From Entrophospora sp. SA101 (Eukaryota > Glomeromycota > Glomeromycetes > Entrophosporales > Entrophosporaceae): 10,607 nt of DNA. The translations under genes and the position numbers were made by a program. Location: NCBI GenBank assembly GCA_958430865.1, contig CAUDNR010000762.1, positions 1 to 10,607 on the forward strand. Reading direction: 5' to 3'. Of the stretch, positions 7,472 through 10,607 are shown one piece after another; position 1 is the first letter of the stretch, and the number at the start of each line of letters is the position of its first letter. Below the pieces are notes generated by a model. That model was given only the letters and a program-made list of their open reading frames with translations. It was not told the origin of the DNA and did no database searches.

Positions 7472-7920
7472 CGTAATCAGGAAACCCTACTTAAATAAGT
7501 AATTCCTCATTATATCTTATTGTTAATATATTGTCATTAATCTAATGAGTGGAAAGAGATGCTGAGCGGTGAATTACAAAAAGGCGCTTGGAAATTTGTG
7601 AACGAATGCATAATTCAGCATTTACCTGGAAACTGGCTGTCCAAACTTAAAATCCTATTATATTACTAAACATACTTGTAACAATCTTTTTTTATGAAAT
7701 TTATGTTAAATGATATCAGTAAATAAAAATATATATTTTCTACCAAAACGTGTGAAATCACGTGTAATTATTATCAGAGTTCAAAGTTTATATAAACGAG
7801 TTGCTGTTACAACTCTTATTTAATATACAATGCTCTCCCATTGGTATTGAAATATAAATTATTAAATTTTCATTATCTGGATTAAAATATATAAATTTTG
7901 ACTTGTTAAATCAGTAGACA
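7472..7920. other. Spacer, no feature seen
   Basis: AT-rich sequence without open frames or repeats that I can support; it separates the minus-strand relic frames from a plus-strand protein-like block. Confidence 0.5.
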
Positions 7921-8180
7921 ATATTGGTTTTTGCAACACTTTTCCTATTTTTAAAGTTTACAATACATAAAACATATCATTCCCAAGATATACAGTATTT
8001 TTCTTCTTGGTTTGCATACAAAAAAGTTCGGTTTGAAGCTTTAAAACAAAATGGTAAGAAATTGTTTATAGACATCAAGAAATTTTATATGGAGTGTATG
8101 AAATTAATTGACTATTGAATTAAATGATGACTGGGATTAATGGATGAAAGAATTGACTTACAAGAGAATTTATCCTTTGA
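7921..8180 (+). pseudogene. Degenerate coding fragment, family not recognised
   Basis: The plus strand reads KFTIHKTYHSQDIQYFSSWF, then AYKKVRFEALKQNGKKLFID and IKKFYMECMKLIDY to a stop at 8116-8118. A one-base shift continues ELNDDWD, an internal stop at 8138-8140, then WMKELTYKRIYPL. The balanced residue mix and amphipathic helices look like real protein, while the frameshift and stop look like decay. There is no ATG at the start of the frame. I cannot name the family. Confidence 0.35.
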
Positions 8181-8337
8181 TAATGATGATGTTTTAATAA
8201 ATTGCATCCTTTTGCTATATTCAATCAAGTACCAAATTTCTCTTTTTAATAATTATAATTATTATTAAGAAATACTACTAGTAGCATTACCATTATACTG
8301 CCTTTATTTAATGAATCAGAAAAAGAATTCTCATTAT

Positions 8338-8343
8338 TTTATT
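8338..8343 (-). promoter_or_regulatory. Candidate polyadenylation signal of the BTB-TLDc gene
   Basis: AATAAA on the minus strand lies 75 bp past the stop at 8419. A second copy occurs at 8308-8303. Confidence 0.4.
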
Positions 8344-8418
8344 TAAATTTATCAAATATTACATAGAAAAAATGTTGTTAGGTAAATAGTATGGTAAGAT
8401 AATAAATAATTAATATGG

Positions 8419-9929
8419 TTAATTAATTTGAAAAACTTCTAATTCATCAAATCTACTACTATCTACTAAATTGATATTAGCATAACTTGATGGCCTGGTA
8501 CAAATACTACCATTTTTTTCAAAATAAATATCACATCCAATATTACCACTAAAACCACTACCAAAAACTGGTAAACAATTTGGATGACAATAAATTGCAT
8601 GTTGACACTTGTTATTAATAACATAACTAAATTTTGCAGTATTAATATTATTTTTATTACTTATATTAAATATAAAACTTTCAGTTGTATTTTTATCAAT
8701 CACCTTTCCATTCCAATTGAGGGGATTATAGCCACCAACTATTTGATCTGAATTTTGTATTTTGGCAACTACAAGAGTTTTGTTGATATTATCACATTTT
8801 TGATGAAATATAACTGGATTTAAACCATCTCTACTACTCCGATACAAAAGTTTGAATTTATATTTGACCTCCCTGAATGAACTATATGGTGGGTTTTTTC
8901 TATCAATCCAACTTGCAAAAAGCAAAGTAAGATTTTGATTGATTGTCAATGATGCAAGTGTTGAATTCAATTTTGAAATTCTTGATGATAATAAATTTAA
9001 TTTTTGTTGTTTATCTGGAAGTAAATAATAATGTGAAATATCCTTCCATAAAGTCCAAGGAAAAAGCATATGATATGGCATAATTTTATTGAGAAAATCC
9101 TCTTTAGAAACATCCCGAAATCTTATCAGAGAAAGGAATTCTTTTAATGTGTTGCCTAAATCAACAAAATTTTGTGATGACCAATCTTCAACATTATTAT
9201 TATTATTGATTTCAGGATGTTTTGCCAATCCCCATTTAATAATGTTTTCCCAAATATCTATTTCATCAACAGAAAAATCATCTCTTTTGAGAATTTCCAA
9301 TAGAATTGGTTTTCCCAATGATTTAAATTCCCTTGATTTGAATAATTTTTCACTATGATCACAAACCTTTTCTAAATAGATATTTTTTAACTCTTTAAAT
9401 TTTTCATTAGCATAAATCAGTTGTAGAATTTTAACTGGATTTTCTTTTATATGATCTTCATAATTTTCAATGAAATATTTCATCATATATTCATAAAGTG
9501 ATTCAATACCAAGTTCATCTGCTGAAGTTAATAGTTCTAATATTTCATCTCCAGAATAATTTTCAAATTCAAATTTACATGTGTATAAAAATCTTAAATA
9601 AAGAAATTATTAAACAGATTATTATTATTATAATATACATTCAAACAAACAATTCAATATAATAATAAATTTATTTAAACTTACTTGAGAATAGGATTGA
9701 AACATTTTTCACTAATATTAACTTTCTTAATAATATAATATCCATTTTCTTTTGTTGCATTGCTTAACACATTGCCAAAGAATGGACAATGAGCTGATAT
9801 GATAGATGCATGTGCATGAACTTCTTTAATGTTTGGTTCTACACCAACATATATTTTTACATCATAAAAATCTTCTGTATTTAATAATCTTTCATTTTCA
9901 TTAAAATATTTTTCAAATATTGAATTCAT
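8419..9929 (-). CDS. BTB-BACK-TLDc domain protein (2 exons)
   Basis: Exon 1 is 9929-9685, exon 2 is 9592-8419, with a 92-bp intron (donor GTAAGTTT, acceptor TTTAAG); together they give 472 residues. The open frame runs upstream to 9944 only through non-ATG codons, so the ATG at 9929 (MNSIFEKYF) is the start. Residues 15-118 form a BTB/POZ domain: FYDVKIYVG, the HAHASIISAHCPFF core at 38-51, and FNPILKFLYT across the splice. Residues about 145-262 form a BACK domain (DEIDIWENIIKWGL). Residues about 325-472 form a TLDc domain: SRDG at 335-338, GGYNPLNW at 368-375, terminal LEVFQIN. BTB-BACK proteins typically bind Cullin-3 and present substrates for ubiquitination; TLDc domains are linked to oxidation resistance and V-ATPase binding. 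Its substrate is unknown. The family is greatly expanded in arbuscular mycorrhizal fungi. An Asn5 run at 211-215 comes from an AAT microsatellite. It appears intact. Confidence 0.95.
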
Positions 9930-9942
9930 TTTTAATTTTTTC

Positions 9943-9956
9943 AAAAAAAAAAAAAA
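9943..9956. repeat. A14 homopolymer in the 5' leader of the BTB-TLDc gene
   Basis: Fourteen A (T on the gene's strand) start 13 bp before the ATG at 9929, and another run of nine lies at 9960-9968. A T-rich leader like this is open to length change between strains and to sequencing error. Confidence 0.8.
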
Positions 9957-9973
9957 GGCAAAAAAAAAGGAAT

Positions 9974-9982
9974 CTTTAAATA
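9974..9982 (-). promoter_or_regulatory. Candidate TATA-like element of the BTB-TLDc gene
   Basis: The minus strand reads TATTTAAAG about 45 bp upstream of the ATG at 9929. It is not a perfect TATA box, and its position leaves only a short leader. Confidence 0.3.
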
Positions 9983-10530
9983 GTACCCCAAAATTTCAGC
10001 CACGGGCGCAATAATTCATTTCGGAATTTTTGGTATGAAAGATCCACACATAAAATGAATAACACAATCATAGACAAATATCTGTTCTATTTTTTATTAA
10101 TATTAATAGCAATAGTATATCCTAAAAGATCAATAAGAATTAAATGGTATTTTAATTTTGGTCTAAGCATTTATTAATTTAAGGATTTTTGATTTGAAAT
10201 ATTATAAAGGAATTTCTAATAATGTAGTATTAATTTATACATTTTTATTTATAAGAAATGACCAAAATATTTTTTGAAGGTCAATATAAATCACGAACAT
10301 TTGGCTAACAGTCGCAGGACATTGTAGATTCATTATAACCGTTATATACACAAATAAAATTTTGTTGTCCAACAAGTGACTTTTTCAATCATAATAAAAT
10401 TTTTTAGAGCCAGACTAGGACTTCATAACGACTATATTGTTATTCTACGCCAGGCTTGCAAAGGTTATTTTTTTTCACAAGATTTTCTTCGCCCTACCCT
10501 TAAATTGCAACAAAAAAAGGGATATCTAGT
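9983..10530. other. Upstream region of the BTB-TLDc gene, no gene seen
   Basis: No splice-bounded or ATG-started frame of note lies here on either strand. A plus-strand frame at 10376-10564 starts with GTG and has no protein-like character. Confidence 0.55.
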
Positions 10531-10581
10531 AACAGGAGGGAACGTACTGGGAACACAAAATTAACAGGAGGGAACACAAAA
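10531..10581. repeat. Short direct repeats of AACAGGAGGGAAC and GGGAACACAAAA
   Basis: AACAGGAGGGAAC occurs at 10531-10543 and 10563-10575, and GGGAACACAAAA at 10549-10560 and 10570-10581. The second site merges both words, so a small duplication with a 7-base insert, or the end of a longer repeat leaving the window, is likely. Confidence 0.7.
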
Positions 10582-10607
10582 ATTTAACCCATGCAATTTT
10601 GTGATTG

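Noticed and set aside
9089..9358. Plus-strand frame of 89 codons
   Set aside because: Antisense to the BACK domain of the BTB-TLDc gene, with no domain of its own.
3978..9929. P450 and BTB-TLDc genes as part of one biosynthetic cluster or new system
   Set aside because: They are convergent, more than 2 kb apart with transposon debris between, and no pathway enzyme, transporter or regulator accompanies them.
10376..10564. Plus-strand frame of 62 codons at the right edge
   Set aside because: It starts with GTG, has no protein-like pattern, and overlaps the direct repeat; treated as chance.

Overview
This is a strongly AT-rich eukaryotic nuclear fragment. It has short spliceosomal introns (75-173 bp) with GTAAGT-like donors, many homopolymer runs, A/T-only microsatellites and decayed DNA transposons. 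A BTB-BACK-TLDc gene, an intron-rich cytochrome P450 and this composition together fit an arbuscular mycorrhizal fungus (Glomeromycotina, Rhizophagus-like). That assignment is inferred from family resemblance, not from a search.

Two genes look intact and point at each other. On the plus strand, ten exons between 3978 and 6360 encode a complete 498-residue microsomal cytochrome P450 with every diagnostic motif. On the minus strand, two exons between 9929 and 8419 encode a 472-residue BTB-BACK-TLDc protein. Neither joins a visible metabolic cluster, and nothing in the window suggests they act together: one is a membrane-bound monooxygenase, the other a probable ubiquitin-ligase adaptor or signalling protein.

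The rest is mostly transposon debris. Bases 1-299 hold the start of a minus-strand reading frame leaving the left edge. Behind it lies an array of TAGTCRACTA-like decamers and a possible hAT-type terminus. Bases 467-1115 (minus) look like a decayed hAT transposase C-terminus. Bases 2027-2793 are a deletion derivative of a pogo/Tigger-like element: inverted ends, repeated CGATAAGTCGG motifs and a frameshifted transposase tail. Bases 6755-6895 are a nearly perfect palindromic MITE flanked by TA. The region 6450-8200 also holds short protein-like frames on both strands that I cannot name. The last 600 bases show only a small direct repeat.

I found no tRNA, rRNA, CRISPR array or bacterial feature, and no convincing new multi-gene system. 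The strongest leads are the two pogo-type elements, the decamer array, and the P450 introns that interrupt the codons of its key motifs.
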